DNA from: CAVVZJ01 sp963752755 | GTDB taxonomy: Bacteria; Planctomycetota; Planctomycetia; Isosphaerales; Isosphaeraceae | Reading direction: 5' to 3' | Assembly (NCBI GenBank): GCA_963752755.1 | Contig: CAVVZJ010000017.1 | Coordinates: 186,001-250,000, forward strand | DNA: 64,000 nucleotides | In this document: positions 18,595 to 27,302 of the stretch, piece by piece | Layout: the number at the start of each line of letters is the position of its first letter | Numbering within the stretch: position 1 is the first letter of the stretch | Made by a program: the position numbers and the translations under genes | Notes under the pieces: model-generated | What the model was told of the DNA's origin: nothing | Seen by the model: only the letters and a program-made list of their open reading frames with translations | Databases searched by the model: none

Positions 18595-19040
18595 TACGCC
18601 AGCGCGGCGTGGAGCTCAACCAGGTCAACGTCTTCCTCGAGTCGATCCTCGGCAGCCTCCGCAGCGGCCGTGATCGTTCTCGACACCGATCTGCTCGTCC
18701 AGATCTGGAACTCCAAGGCGGCCGACCTCTGGGGCCTCCGCGCCGACGAGGTCCGTGGCAAGAACTTCCTGAGCCTCGACGTCAACCTGCCCGTCGATCA
18801 GCTCCGCCCCGCCATCCGGGCCACCATCCAGGGCGAGTCTCCCTTCCAGTCCCTCTCCCTCGAAGCCACCAACCGCCGAGGCAAGCCGATTCACTGCACG
18901 ATCTCCTGCACCCCGATGAAGGACGGCGAGGTGATCACCGGCGTGATCCTCATGATCGAGGACGAGGAACATCTCCGCCCCCTACCTCGACGTTCCCTCC
19001 TGATCCCCGAACCCGCGGACCCGATCCGGCCTGGCCTCGC

Positions 19041-19229
19041 CTTGTGGGACAGCCGCCCCCGACTGTCGTCCGGTCGGGCCAGCCGAGGGCGGCTGTCCCT
19101 CATTCACGAACCCACTGATGCTGTCCGGTTTGGCCTTGTGGGACAGCCGCCCCCGGCTGTCGTCCGGTCTGGACCGCCGGGGGCGGCTGTCCCAACAGGC
19201 GCGACGACAGCAGGGGCGGCTGTCCCACC
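19041..19229. repeat. REP-like palindromic repeat cluster
   Basis: GGGACAGCCGCCCCCG starts at 19046 and again at 19139, each followed by (A/G)CTGTCGTCCGGTC. The reverse complement core GGCGGCTGTCCC occurs three times, near 19088-19099, 19182-19193 and 19215-19226. The copies can pair into hairpins. The cluster lies just past the last recognisable domain of the fusion gene, where extragenic palindromes often sit. Confidence 0.65.
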
Positions 19230-19594
19230 AGGCGAGGCCAGGCCGGACCGCATCCGCCGGTTCATGGATGATCCCCGCTCCCCCGGTTCGGGCCGCCTTC
19301 CCCTCCCGTGTCGATGCGGCGCTCGAGCCCGATCGCCCCAGGCCCATTTGCCGTGACCTCGGGACGAGCGACCGGCCTGCCGGCTCGCTTCCGACGGCGT
19401 CGGTCGGGCATTCCCGGGCCTCGCCCGCTTCCCCGATCCAGAAACTCCTTGATTCGCCTCCTCGGGTCGACGAATCGATCCGAGCCGCACTCCCAAACCT
19501 GTGCTATAATTATTCCCAGTTCGTGGAGAATCCGGATTCCCTCTCGCCTCCGTCTCCCCGCGCGTTGTCGCGACGCCGCACCGCGTCACGGTCG

Positions 19595-19670
19595 CCGAAC
19601 GAACTTCAAAATGGGCAAAATGTCAAACTTATCTCTCTTCTGCTACCGGATTTACAATCTGACGTTTCTC
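19595..19670 (+). repeat. 76-bp diverged direct repeat, copy 1
   Basis: Starts CCGAACGAACTTCAAAATGG and contains GGATTTACAATCTGACG before TTTCTC. It aligns without gaps to 19945-20020 at about 60 percent identity; the first 15 bases are identical. Confidence 0.5.
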
Positions 19671-19944
19671 CCGTTGGTAAGCGTCCCCCCATCGTCCTCA
19701 CAACGTCCCGAAGCCGTCCCGGGCGCGTCGCCTGGCCGTTCCCATGCCGTTTGGGCCCGTTTGCGGCGGGTCGCAGGAGGGACCAAAAAAATCGAGGCTC
19801 CACAAGAATTTTTTGGGTGATAACCGGGCCCGTCATGGTCAATAATGAGTGCGATAACGATCCATCGTGGACTTCGCCGACGCAGGATTGGCCTCGGTTC
19901 TCGCTCGCGATGAATGGCTTTCCGGTGAGGAACCGTTCCACCGA

Positions 19945-20020
19945 CCGAACGAACTTCAAGATAGGCAATATCCCAATCCTAAACGTGGAATTTCCCAGGA
20001 TTTATGTAACAGCACTTCTC
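19945..20020 (+). repeat. 76-bp diverged direct repeat, copy 2
   Basis: Starts CCGAACGAACTTCAAGATAG and contains GGATTTATGTAACAGCA before CTTCTC, co-linear with copy 1. It lies 262 bp upstream of the histidine kinase start. Confidence 0.5.
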
Positions 20021-20281
20021 GCTCACTCCCCGCGTCTCTCTCACGACCCATCGGCGTCCCTGCGCATCGTCGCGGCGTAGGCAAGTCGTTCTGACTCCGG
20101 CTGTCCCGATCGTCGTGCCTCCCTGGAAAGGGCCCGAGGCTCGTGTCCCTGAACGTTCGGATTCGATCGCCGAAGAGGTTCCTGGCGATGGGCTGTCGCA
20201 TCGCCGTTCCCGCCTCCGACGTAAACGAGGGCAAAGGATTTGCAGGTGACATTCTGGGTTCATGCCGGGAGCGAGACATCC

Positions 20282-21068
20282 ATGAGTTTCACCGAATTCG
20301 ACGCCCGCATTCGCCGACTCCAGAGCCACCTCGACTCGATCCGCCAGGGTGCCCTGGCCGGCCTGCTCTCCGACAGCGACTCGATCGATGAGGACCCGGC
20401 CGTGGAGGCCCTGGTCGAGGCGATCGAAGGAACTGCGCATCGCCAGGGAGGAATTGCAGCAGCGGACGGACGCCGTCCATTCCGGTTTGCAGAACGTGAA
20501 ACTGGAGCGCGAGCGATATCACTCCCTCTTCGAGGAGGCGCCGATCGCCTACGTTGTCACCGACCAGTTCGGCATGATCCGCGAGGCCAATTTCGCCGCC
20601 GCCGCGATGCTGGCGATCCGCCCGGAATTCCTGAAGGGCAAGCCGCTCATCACGTTTGTTCCCGAGGAGGGCCGCCCGGCCTTCCGGAGCGAACTGTCCC
20701 GGCTGGCGGATCTGAGCCGGAGCACCTACCATCTCCGGCTCCGCCCGCGCAAGCAACCGCCCTTCCCGGCCACGGCGGTTGTCTCGACCCTGCGCAACCC
20801 CACCGGCGAGGCGGTCTCGCTGCTCTGGTCAATCCGCGACGACACCCCCATCCATCGGGCTCACGAGTCCCTCCGTAACCAGAACGTCGAGCTGGAGCGT
20901 CGGGTCGCCGAGCGGACCGAACAGCTCCGTGCCCAGCTTCGGGCCCAGGAGAAGCTGGTCATCCGCGCTCACGCCTCCCTGGCCGAGTCCGGCTCGTCCG
21001 TCGTGGCTCAATGAACTGGTCCACGAGCTCGACGCGATCCTCTGGACGGCCGACGTCTCACCGGCCGC
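20282..21068 (+). pseudogene. N-terminal PAS region of hybrid histidine kinase, frameshifted
   Basis: The ATG at 20282 follows GGGAGCGAG and gives MSFTEFDARIRRLQSHLDSI. A shift near 20430 moves to a second frame with a coiled helix and a PAS domain (SLFEEAPIAYVVTDQFGMIR, LRPRKQPPFPATAVVSTLR). Another shift near 20990 leads through LNELVHELDAILWTADV into the frame of the downstream ORF (21069-22646). The pieces are co-linear and in the right order for one gene. Confidence 0.65.
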
Positions 21069-22646
21069 TTGACCTTCATCGGAGGCCGGGTCGAATCCCT
21101 CCTCGGGCTGCCGCCCCAGACCTGGCTCGACGACCCCGCGACCTGGCTCGATCGGGTCCATCCCGACGACCGCGCCTACGTCGTTGAGAACCGGGCTCGC
21201 GCCGCCCGATCCGGCAAGGCCACCGAGCTTGAGTATCGCCTGATCGCCGCCGACGGCCGCGCCTTGTGGTTCCGCGAGAGTGTCCGCGTGGTGGACGACG
21301 CCGACGGCCGACCCCGCGAGCTGCGCGGCCTGAGCGTGGACATCAGCCGCCGCAAGAAGACCGAGCGCCAGCTCTACCACGCCCGCAAGGAGCTGGCCGA
21401 CGACCTCCGCGACCTCAGGCACCTGCAGACCCTCACTGCCCGGCTCACCTCCACCCTCGAACTCGACGCCGTCCTCCGCGAGATCCTCGAATCCGCCGTC
21501 GCCATCCAGGGCGCCCACAAGGGGGCCCTGTTGCTCTACCACCCGGAGACCGACGACCTGACAATCGGCGCGTGTGTGGGGTGCTCCGAGGCGTTCGCCC
21601 GACGAGTCGGTCGCGTCCAGCGCGGCGAGGGCATCTGCGGCCGGGTCCTGGCGACGGGCGAACCGCTGATCGTCGAGGACGTCCTGGCCGAGTCCGCCCG
21701 CGACCCGTACTCGCCCGTCTACCGCGACGAGGGCATCCGGGCCGTTTTCAGCCACCCCTTGCACGACCGCGAGGGAGCGATCCTCGGCACCCTGGTCAGC
21801 TACTTCGACGCGCCGCACCAGCCCCCCGATCGGCAGGTCGCCCTCGTCGCTCGCTACGCGGACCTCGCCTCCGACGCGATCGCCAACTCCCGCCGCTTCG
21901 AGGCCCTCCGCGAGTCCGACCAGAACAAGGAGCGCGCCCTCGCCACGCTCTCCCACGAGCTTCGCAATCCCCTGGCCGCTGTCGCCGCCGCCACCGCGTC
22001 GCTCCGCGACTCCACCGCCGAGCCCGCCGACCGCGACGAGGCGCTCGACATCATCGATCGCCAGGTCGGACAGCTCACGCACCTCGTCGGCGACCTCCTC
22101 GACTCGGTCCGGGTCGCCCGCGGCCAGGTCCAGCTCTCGCCCCGCCCGCTCGACCTGCCCACCGCCATCCACTCGGCCGCCGCCACCGTCCGCCCCACCG
22201 CCGCATCCAAGGGCCACACCCTGAGCGTCGAGATCGCCCCCAACTGCCCCGGCGTCCAGGCCGACCCCGCCCGCCTGGAGCAGATCCTCGTCAACCTGCT
22301 GAGCAACGCGATCCGCTACACCGAGTCGCCCGGCGGCCGGATCACCTTCACGGCAGCTTGCGAGGGCGATCAGGTCGCCCTCCGCATCCGCGACAACGGC
22401 GTCGGCTTCGCGCCCGAGGACGCGTCCCGCCTCTTCATGCCCTTCTCTCAGGTCCATCCGCGTGCCGGCGCCTCGCAATCGGGCCTCGGCCTCGGCCTGG
22501 CCCTGGTCCGCGAGCTGGTCGAGCGCCAGGGTGGCCGCGTCGTGGCCAGCAGTCCCGGTCCCGGCCAGGGCAGCGAGTTTGCCGTTTACCTCCCGGCTTG
22601 CGACCCGATCCTCGACCCCGACGCCGACCCCCACTCCCGCGACTGA
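21069..22646 (+). CDS. PAS-GAF-histidine kinase (in-frame part of a hybrid sensor kinase)
   Basis: A cytoplasmic sensor kinase. PAS/PAC (residues 1-110: FIGGRVESLLGLPPQTWLDD, YRLIAADGRALWFRESVRVV), GAF (about 125-290), then HisKA with the phospho-acceptor in ALATLSHELRNPLAAVAAAT. The HATPase_c domain has the N box LEQILVNLLSNAIRYTES, the G1 box IRDNGVGF and the G2 box GLGLGLALVRELVERQGG. The first codon here is a TTG, but the gene really starts at 20282 in other frames. A receiver domain follows in a shifted frame at 22612-23043, so the native protein is probably PAS-PAS-GAF-HK-REC. It sits beside the CheB/CheR genes, suggesting one chemosensory-like pathway. Confidence 0.82.
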   Translation: MTFIGGRVESLLGLPPQTWLDDPATWLDRVHPDDRAYVVENRARAARSGKATELEYRLIAADGRALWFRESVRVVDDADGRPRELRGLSVDISRRKKTERQLYHARKELADDLRDLRHLQTLTARLTSTLELDAVLREILESAVAIQGAHKGALLLYHPETDDLTIGACVGCSEAFARRVGRVQRGEGICGRVLATGEPLIVEDVLAESARDPYSPVYRDEGIRAVFSHPLHDREGAILGTLVSYFDAPHQPPDRQVALVARYADLASDAIANSRRFEALRESDQNKERALATLSHELRNPLAAVAAATASLRDSTAEPADRDEALDIIDRQVGQLTHLVGDLLDSVRVARGQVQLSPRPLDLPTAIHSAAATVRPTAASKGHTLSVEIAPNCPGVQADPARLEQILVNLLSNAIRYTESPGGRITFTAACEGDQVALRIRDNGVGFAPEDASRLFMPFSQVHPRAGASQSGLGLGLALVRELVERQGGRVVASSPGPGQGSEFAVYLPACDPILDPDADPHSRD

Positions 22647-23043
22647 CGACTCGTCCCATCCCCGCCGCATTCTCGTCGTGGAAGACCACGCCGACACCGC
22701 CCGCCTGCTCGGCCGCCTCCTCCGCTCCGCCGGCCACGACATCGCCCTCGCCGACACCGCCGCCTCCGCCCTCGACCAGGCCCGCACCCACCGTCCCGAG
22801 CTTGCGATCCTCGACCTGAGTCTCCCCGACTCCGACGGCTCCTCGCTCGCCTCCTCCCTCCACGACCTCCTCGGTCCCTTGCCCCTCATCGCCCTCTCCG
22901 GCCACTCCCCCTCCGACGCTGTCCGCCTCGGCCTCACCTCCCAGTTCGACCTCTTCCTCCAGAAGCCCGTCTCCCCCACCGACCTCCTCCGCTCCCTCAC
23001 CTCCCTCTTCCCCCCGAACCCCCGACCCCCGGAGTCCCTTTGA
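22612..23043 (+). pseudogene. Receiver (REC) domain, probably fused to the kinase through a frameshift
   Basis: A complete response-regulator receiver: ILVVEDHADTARLLG (acidic pair), LAILDLSLPDSDG (phospho-acceptor Asp), ALSGHSP and FLQKPVSP (conserved Lys). There is no start codon or ribosome-binding site directly upstream, and the frame is joined to the kinase ORF by Pro/Asp-rich sequence around 22612-22640. A one-base shift there would make it the C-terminal domain of the hybrid kinase. It could also be a separate protein started inside the kinase gene. Confidence 0.65.
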
Positions 23044-23125
23044 TTCCTGACCCCGTTCCCTGCCCTTGCACCTTGCAAGCCCGGCCTCCACCGCTAAGAT
23101 GCCTCTGTCATCCCTTGCTCCCCGA

Positions 23126-23199
<74 letters not shown>

Positions 23200-23306
23200 C
23201 TGTCCGAAACCCTTCCGAACGCAAGACTTGCGCACCTGCCTCGTGTGCGGCAGTGCGGCTCAATGACTCCAGAAAGCCGGTACACTACCGGATTGGAGGC
23301 CGCACC

Positions 23307-23540
23307 ATGCCCGCCCGTGCCCCGCGTACCCCGTCCTACCGCCTCCACAGGCCCACCGGCCTGGCCGTCGTCACCCTCAGCGGCCGCGACTACTACCTCG
23401 TCGAGCACGGCTCCCCCGAGAGCCGGGCCGAGAATGTCCGCCTCGTCGCCGAGTGGCTCGCCTCCGACCGCTCCCTCGCCCCGCGTCCCGCCCCCCACGC
23501 CGATCCGCGGCCAGCCATCGGCTCACGGCCCCCTCGGTGA
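23307..23540 (+). pseudogene. Integrase N-terminal fragment downstream of tRNA-Arg
   Basis: MPARAPRTPSYRLHRPTGLA, then VVTLSGRDYYLVEHGSPESR and VRLVAEWLASDRSL, is the N-terminal module I recall from planctomycete tyrosine integrases (AP2-like DNA-binding part). GGAGG lies 8 bases before the ATG. Similarity stops near 23485, where IS630 sequence on the other strand takes over; the rest of the frame to 23540 is not integrase. Position just 3' of a tRNA is the usual place for an integrated element's integrase, so this may be the stump of a lost genomic island. Confidence 0.6.
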
Positions 23541-23652
23541 TCCCGACGGCGGCGGCGATGTCGCGCTGCTTCCATCCCGATTGCTTGAGTTCCCCCGCCC
23601 GCATCCACCGCCACTCCCTCCAGTCATGAGGCGTGGGGTGCGGCCGGTCCAT
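23486..23652 (-). pseudogene. IS630-family transposase N-terminal fragment
   Basis: MDRPHPTPHDWREWRWMRAG, then ELKQSGWKQRDIAAAVGITE and GAVSRWLAADRRGG, is the N-terminal helix-turn-helix domain of IS630-type transposases. Nothing of the DDE domain follows; it runs into the integrase fragment on the other strand. The start lies 35 bp from the IS1595 terminal repeat. Confidence 0.65.
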
Positions 23653-23809
23653 GCCCCATTCTACGAGCCGACCGGCTTTAGTTTTTGGCTCATGATGGAT
23701 TCCGGGGTGGTGGTCCGAAGGGGCGCCCGAGTCGTTACAATCGGCCTTATCCGTCGAGCTTCGGAGCGGCTCGACCCACCCCCTGGCCCGGTACCCGAGG
23801 CGTCGATCG

Positions 23810-24143
23810 ATGGTGAACATCCAGGACCTCTTCGACGACGCCAAGTGCTACCAGACCATCCGGGAGATGCGATGGCCGGACGGCGTGACCTGCCCTCGTT
23901 GCTCCTCGGATTCGGTCATCAAGAACGGCCGCGATGACACCGAGATGCATCGCCAACGCTACGAGTGCCGGGGCTGCCGCCAACGCTTCGACGACCTGAC
24001 CGACACCGTCTTCGCCGGCCATCACCTGCCGCTGCGGACCTGGATCGCCTGCCTGTACCGGATGGGCCTGAACCGCTCAGGATTGCAGATCGCCAGCGAG
24101 TTGGACATCAACAAGGACGACGCCCGGGCGATGATCCAGCAGT
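23810..24143 (+). pseudogene. IS1595-family transposase, 5' half
   Basis: An N-terminal zinc ribbon (VTCPRCSSDSVIKNG, YECRGCRQRF) is followed by the helical domain (TWIACLYRMGLNRSGLQIAS, ELDINKDDARAMIQQ) of ISXO2-type transposases. The gene is cut at 24143 by the IS66-type element; the codons ATC CAG CAG T resume as TG CGA CCG GGG after it. Start ATG 23810. Confidence 0.85.
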
Positions 24144-24384
24144 GTACGCGCCCGGCGGATCACGGGTTGGGCGGGTGGAGCGAACGCCCTGCCCACTGGG
24201 CAGCGGTCTCACAACGAATCGTCTCGGGGACATATCGCCGAGGATTTTTTTGCTCAGTGGTACCTCGGCATGGCTCCATCACCTGGCGTCGCTGTCAGTC
24301 TGTCCATCAAACGGAACTGGACGGGATCCGCACGCTACGCTCGACATCACATGGGCCGTAGAATTGTTCGGGTCGGGGCATCTC

Positions 24385-27189
24385 ATGCGGTGGCCATCCG
24401 TTCCACCCACGGCGGGAAGGCAGCGTCCGGTGATCCCCCCACCATCCTTGACCGACGACATCGTCGCGGCGTATCTGAAGTGCCGGTACAAGGCCTACCT
24501 GAAACTCCGCGGGGCCGTCGGAGAGCGGTCCGACTACGAGTCACTGCAGGTGCGGCTCGCGGCCGAGTATCGGGCCGCCGTCCGGTCGAAACTCCTGCAG
24601 CTGCACGAGGGGTCTACCGTCATCCAGGACCCAGCCTCTCTTCTGGAGGCGATTCGGAGCGGGGTTCCCCTCATCCTGGAGGCAACAGCCCAGGACGCCG
24701 ACGAGTCCTGTCGCCTCGACGGCCTGGAGCGGGCCGGCGGTCCACGGCCCGATTCGGGGGACGCGTATATCCCCATCCTGTTCACACCACATGAACGGAT
24801 CACGGCCGAAGACCGGATACGGCTCGCGTTCGCGGCCTCCGTCCTGGCCCGCCTCCAGGCGGGTCAGACGGCTGTCGGGAGGATCATCCACGGACGGCAG
24901 TTCAAGCCGTCGAAGGTAAGTCTGCCGAAGCTCGTTGCGAAGGTCCACGACGCGGTCGGTGAAATCCAGGTGATCCAAACGTCCGACTCCCCCCCGACGC
25001 TGCTGCTGAACCGGCACTGCGCCGAGTGTGAGTTTTTGCGATCGTGCCGGGCGGCGGCCGTCGAGAAGGACGACCTGAGCCTGCTCCGCGGGCTGTCACC
25101 GAAGGCGATCGCAGGGCTGAACCGGCGGGGGATCTTCACCGTCACCCAATACTCCCATGCGTTCCGCCCGGGTCGGATGAGGCTCGTGGCCGCCATGCAG
25201 GGCGGGAAGCACGAACTCTCTCTGCAGGCGCTGGCCCTCCGGGAGAAGAAGGTCTATGTTGCGCGGCGGCCGCAACTGCCCGACGCCCCGATCCGCATCT
25301 ACCTGGATGTGGAGGGGCTCCCGGATCGGGACTTCTACTACCTGATCGGGTTGTCCTGGGACGACGGCACCGAAGCCCGGCGGGTGAGCTTCTGGGCCGA
25401 TCGGGAGGAAGACGAGGCGGCCGTTTGGGGGGCCTTTCTGCAAGCGATCCGGGGAGTCGGCGAAGACTTCGCCCTCTTCCACTACGGGAGTTACGAGGCT
25501 CGATTCCTGAAACGGATGGAGCAACGGCACGGCGGCGACCCCGGGTTGATCGCCCGGATCAAGGCCCGCGCCGTGAACGTCCTCTCCGCGATTCACGCCC
25601 AGGTCTACTTCCCGGTCTACTCCAACGACCTCAAGAGCGTGGCCGACTGCCTGGGCTTCCGGTGGTCAGCCACGGATGCTTTGGGGCTCCAGTCGATCGT
25701 CTGGCGGGCCGCATGGGAAGCCACCGGGATGGACGCCGACAAGCAGCGGCTTCTCATCTACAACCAGGAGGACTGCACGGCCCTCGCACGAATCGTGGAG
25801 GTCCTCCGCGCGCTCTCGCACGATGCGGTGCCGGTTGATGGTGGCTCCTGCCCCAGTATCGCCGGGGTCGAGGACATCAAGGCCCCCCGCCGCCACAAGT
25901 ATTGCGATCCCGACTATGTGCTCCCGGAATTCGCCCGGATCACGAAGTGCGCCTATTTCGACTATCAGCGGGACCGAGTGCTCTTCCGGACCAGCCCGGC
26001 GGTCAGGCGGGCGAACCGCCGCAAGAAGCGCGAGGCGCGGGCTGCCTTCAAGGTCGATCGGGTCGTCGAGTATGTCCGACCGGACCGCTGCCCGCAGTGC
26101 GGCTCGGAGGACCTCGACAGCCGGGAGAGCAACCAGCGGCTGGTGGTCGACCTGAAACGGACTCCGGGCGGGTTGAGGCGGTGGGTGACGCGGCACAAGG
26201 CCAGGCGATGTCGCTGCCGCAAGTGTGAGCATGTCTGCCTGCCCAATGACTTCCTCGCGATCCGCTCGCGCAAGTACGGCTGGGCTCTGTGCGGCTGGGT
26301 GGCGTACGCCGCCGTCGCCCTGCGGCAGACCACCCAGGCCACGGCCGACGCCCTCGCCGACATGTTCGGGGTTCGCATCACCTCTGCCGGGGTGTCGAAA
26401 CTCCGGGGGCAGGCGGCCGACCGCTACCGCGAGACCTACGCGTCCTTGCTGGCTGAACTGCGAGCCGGCCCCGTGGTCCACGCCGATGAGACGTGGGCGC
26501 GAGTCAAGGGGTGCAGCAGCAAGGGCTACGTGTGGACCTTCGCCAGCCCGGAGGTCGCCGTGTACGCCTACTCTCCGAATCGCGATGGGGAAACGGTCCA
26601 GGGTGCGCTGTCGGGGTTCCGGGGCGTGCTCGTCTCGGACTTCTACACCGCTTACGATACGATGGATTGCCCGCAGCAGAAATGCATCGTCCACCTGGTC
26701 CGCGACCTCAACGACGATCTCGCCAAGAACCCCTTCGACGAGGAGCTGAAGCAACTGGCCGCCCGGTTCGGGGCCCTGATGCAGGCCGTGGTCGCGACGA
26801 TCGACCGCTACGGCCTGAAGAAGCACCACCTCGGCAGGCACAAGCGAGACGTGGACGAGTTTTATTCCCGCGAGGCGGCTGCGAGCTACAGGTCGGAGCT
26901 GGCCCGCCACTACCGCCAGCGGCTCCTGAAATACCAGGACAAGTTATTCACGTTCCTGGACCACGACGGAGTACCCTGGAACAACAACAACGCCGAGAAC
27001 GCGGTCAAGCGGTTCGTGTCCCGCCGGAAGGGGATGGGGGGGACAGGCTCCTTCTGCGAGCAGGGGCTCCGGGACTACCTGGTGCTGTTGAGCCTCTATC
27101 AGACGCTCCGCTACCGGGGGTTCGGCTTCTGGAAGTTCCTGCTGTCCGGTGAGACCGACATCGCCGCGTTCACCGCCAGGAGCCGCTGA
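24385..27189 (+). CDS. Fusion of Cas4/RecB-like nuclease, DEDD exonuclease and IS66-like DDE transposase
   Basis: A 934-residue protein. Residues about 20-300 resemble the TM0106-type RecB/Cas4-like nuclease family: Cys33 (YLKCRYKAYLKL) plus Cys212, Cys215 and Cys221 (HCAECEFLRSC) could hold an Fe-S cluster, and DDLSLLRGLSPKAI and GIFTVTQYS follow. A clear D-(D/E)xK nuclease motif is not visible. Residues 300-475 form an RNase H-like exonuclease: IYLDVEG (Asp308, Glu310), FHYGSYEARFL, YSNDLKSV, NQEDCTAL. Residues 560-620 hold Cys-rich ribbons (CPQC; CRCRKCEHVC). The transposase part has VVHADETWARV (Asp701), LVSDFYTAYD (Asp752) and NNNNAENAVKRF (Glu871). It is uninterrupted and looks functional. 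ATG 24385 was chosen; GTG 24430 is possible. It converges on tnpC. Confidence 0.85.
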   Translation: MRWPSVPPTAGRQRPVIPPPSLTDDIVAAYLKCRYKAYLKLRGAVGERSDYESLQVRLAAEYRAAVRSKLLQLHEGSTVIQDPASLLEAIRSGVPLILEATAQDADESCRLDGLERAGGPRPDSGDAYIPILFTPHERITAEDRIRLAFAASVLARLQAGQTAVGRIIHGRQFKPSKVSLPKLVAKVHDAVGEIQVIQTSDSPPTLLLNRHCAECEFLRSCRAAAVEKDDLSLLRGLSPKAIAGLNRRGIFTVTQYSHAFRPGRMRLVAAMQGGKHELSLQALALREKKVYVARRPQLPDAPIRIYLDVEGLPDRDFYYLIGLSWDDGTEARRVSFWADREEDEAAVWGAFLQAIRGVGEDFALFHYGSYEARFLKRMEQRHGGDPGLIARIKARAVNVLSAIHAQVYFPVYSNDLKSVADCLGFRWSATDALGLQSIVWRAAWEATGMDADKQRLLIYNQEDCTALARIVEVLRALSHDAVPVDGGSCPSIAGVEDIKAPRRHKYCDPDYVLPEFARITKCAYFDYQRDRVLFRTSPAVRRANRRKKREARAAFKVDRVVEYVRPDRCPQCGSEDLDSRESNQRLVVDLKRTPGGLRRWVTRHKARRCRCRKCEHVCLPNDFLAIRSRKYGWALCGWVAYAAVALRQTTQATADALADMFGVRITSAGVSKLRGQAADRYRETYASLLAELRAGPVVHADETWARVKGCSSKGYVWTFASPEVAVYAYSPNRDGETVQGALSGFRGVLVSDFYTAYDTMDCPQQKCIVHLVRDLNDDLAKNPFDEELKQLAARFGALMQAVVATIDRYGLKKHHLGRHKRDVDEFYSREAAASYRSELARHYRQRLLKYQDKLFTFLDHDGVPWNNNNAENAVKRFVSRRKGMGGTGSFCEQGLRDYLVLLSLYQTLRYRGFGFWKFLLSGETDIAAFTARSR

Positions 27190-27302
27190 TGGGCGACCTG
27201 TGGGGTGATCCTTCCGAGGACCACGGCGCGCGACTCTGAATTCTCCCGCTGGTCCGCCGCGAGCAGCCCGCCGATCCCGCGACCGTGTCGTTCCGCGATC
27301 GC

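Larger units (their letters stand above)
17136..19356 (+). pseudogene. CheR-PAS-coiled coil-PAS part of the fusion, about nine apparent frameshifts
   Basis: Read across frames, the order is as follows. CheR N-terminal helices (EALLDYLRRNRGFDFTGYKR, ILINVTAFFRDPSAW). SAM-dependent methyltransferase core (IRVWSAGCASGEEAYTIAMV, RYFEPINGRYAISKDLRRS, IDLLVCRNTLMYFNQETQAR). A PAS domain (VAQIVVDFSGMLALANERAR). A long NEELETTNEELQST coiled coil. A second PAS (AAVIVLDTDLLVQIWNSKAA to ITGVILMIEDEEH near 18970). Past that, the frame runs into repeats and the stop at 19354-19356 is probably not the natural end. All CheR signature residues can be read, so the gene was recently functional or is functional with errors in this sequence. 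No kinase domain follows. Confidence 0.72.
19357..20281. other. Long intergenic region with a diverged direct repeat
   Basis: These 925 bases have no recognisable gene. They are noticeably less GC-rich than the surroundings, contain TATAAT at 19505-19510 without a clear -35, and hold two related 76-bp segments listed separately. This probably contains the promoter region of the histidine kinase gene at 20282. Confidence 0.5.

Noticed and set aside
19041..19229. Repeats with spacers considered as a small CRISPR array
   Set aside because: Copies occur in both orientations with irregular spacing and no cas genes nearby; REP-like palindromes fit better.
24385..27189. Cas4-like domain taken as part of a CRISPR adaptation module
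   Set aside because: No cas1, cas2 or array is present, and the domain is fused to a transposase.
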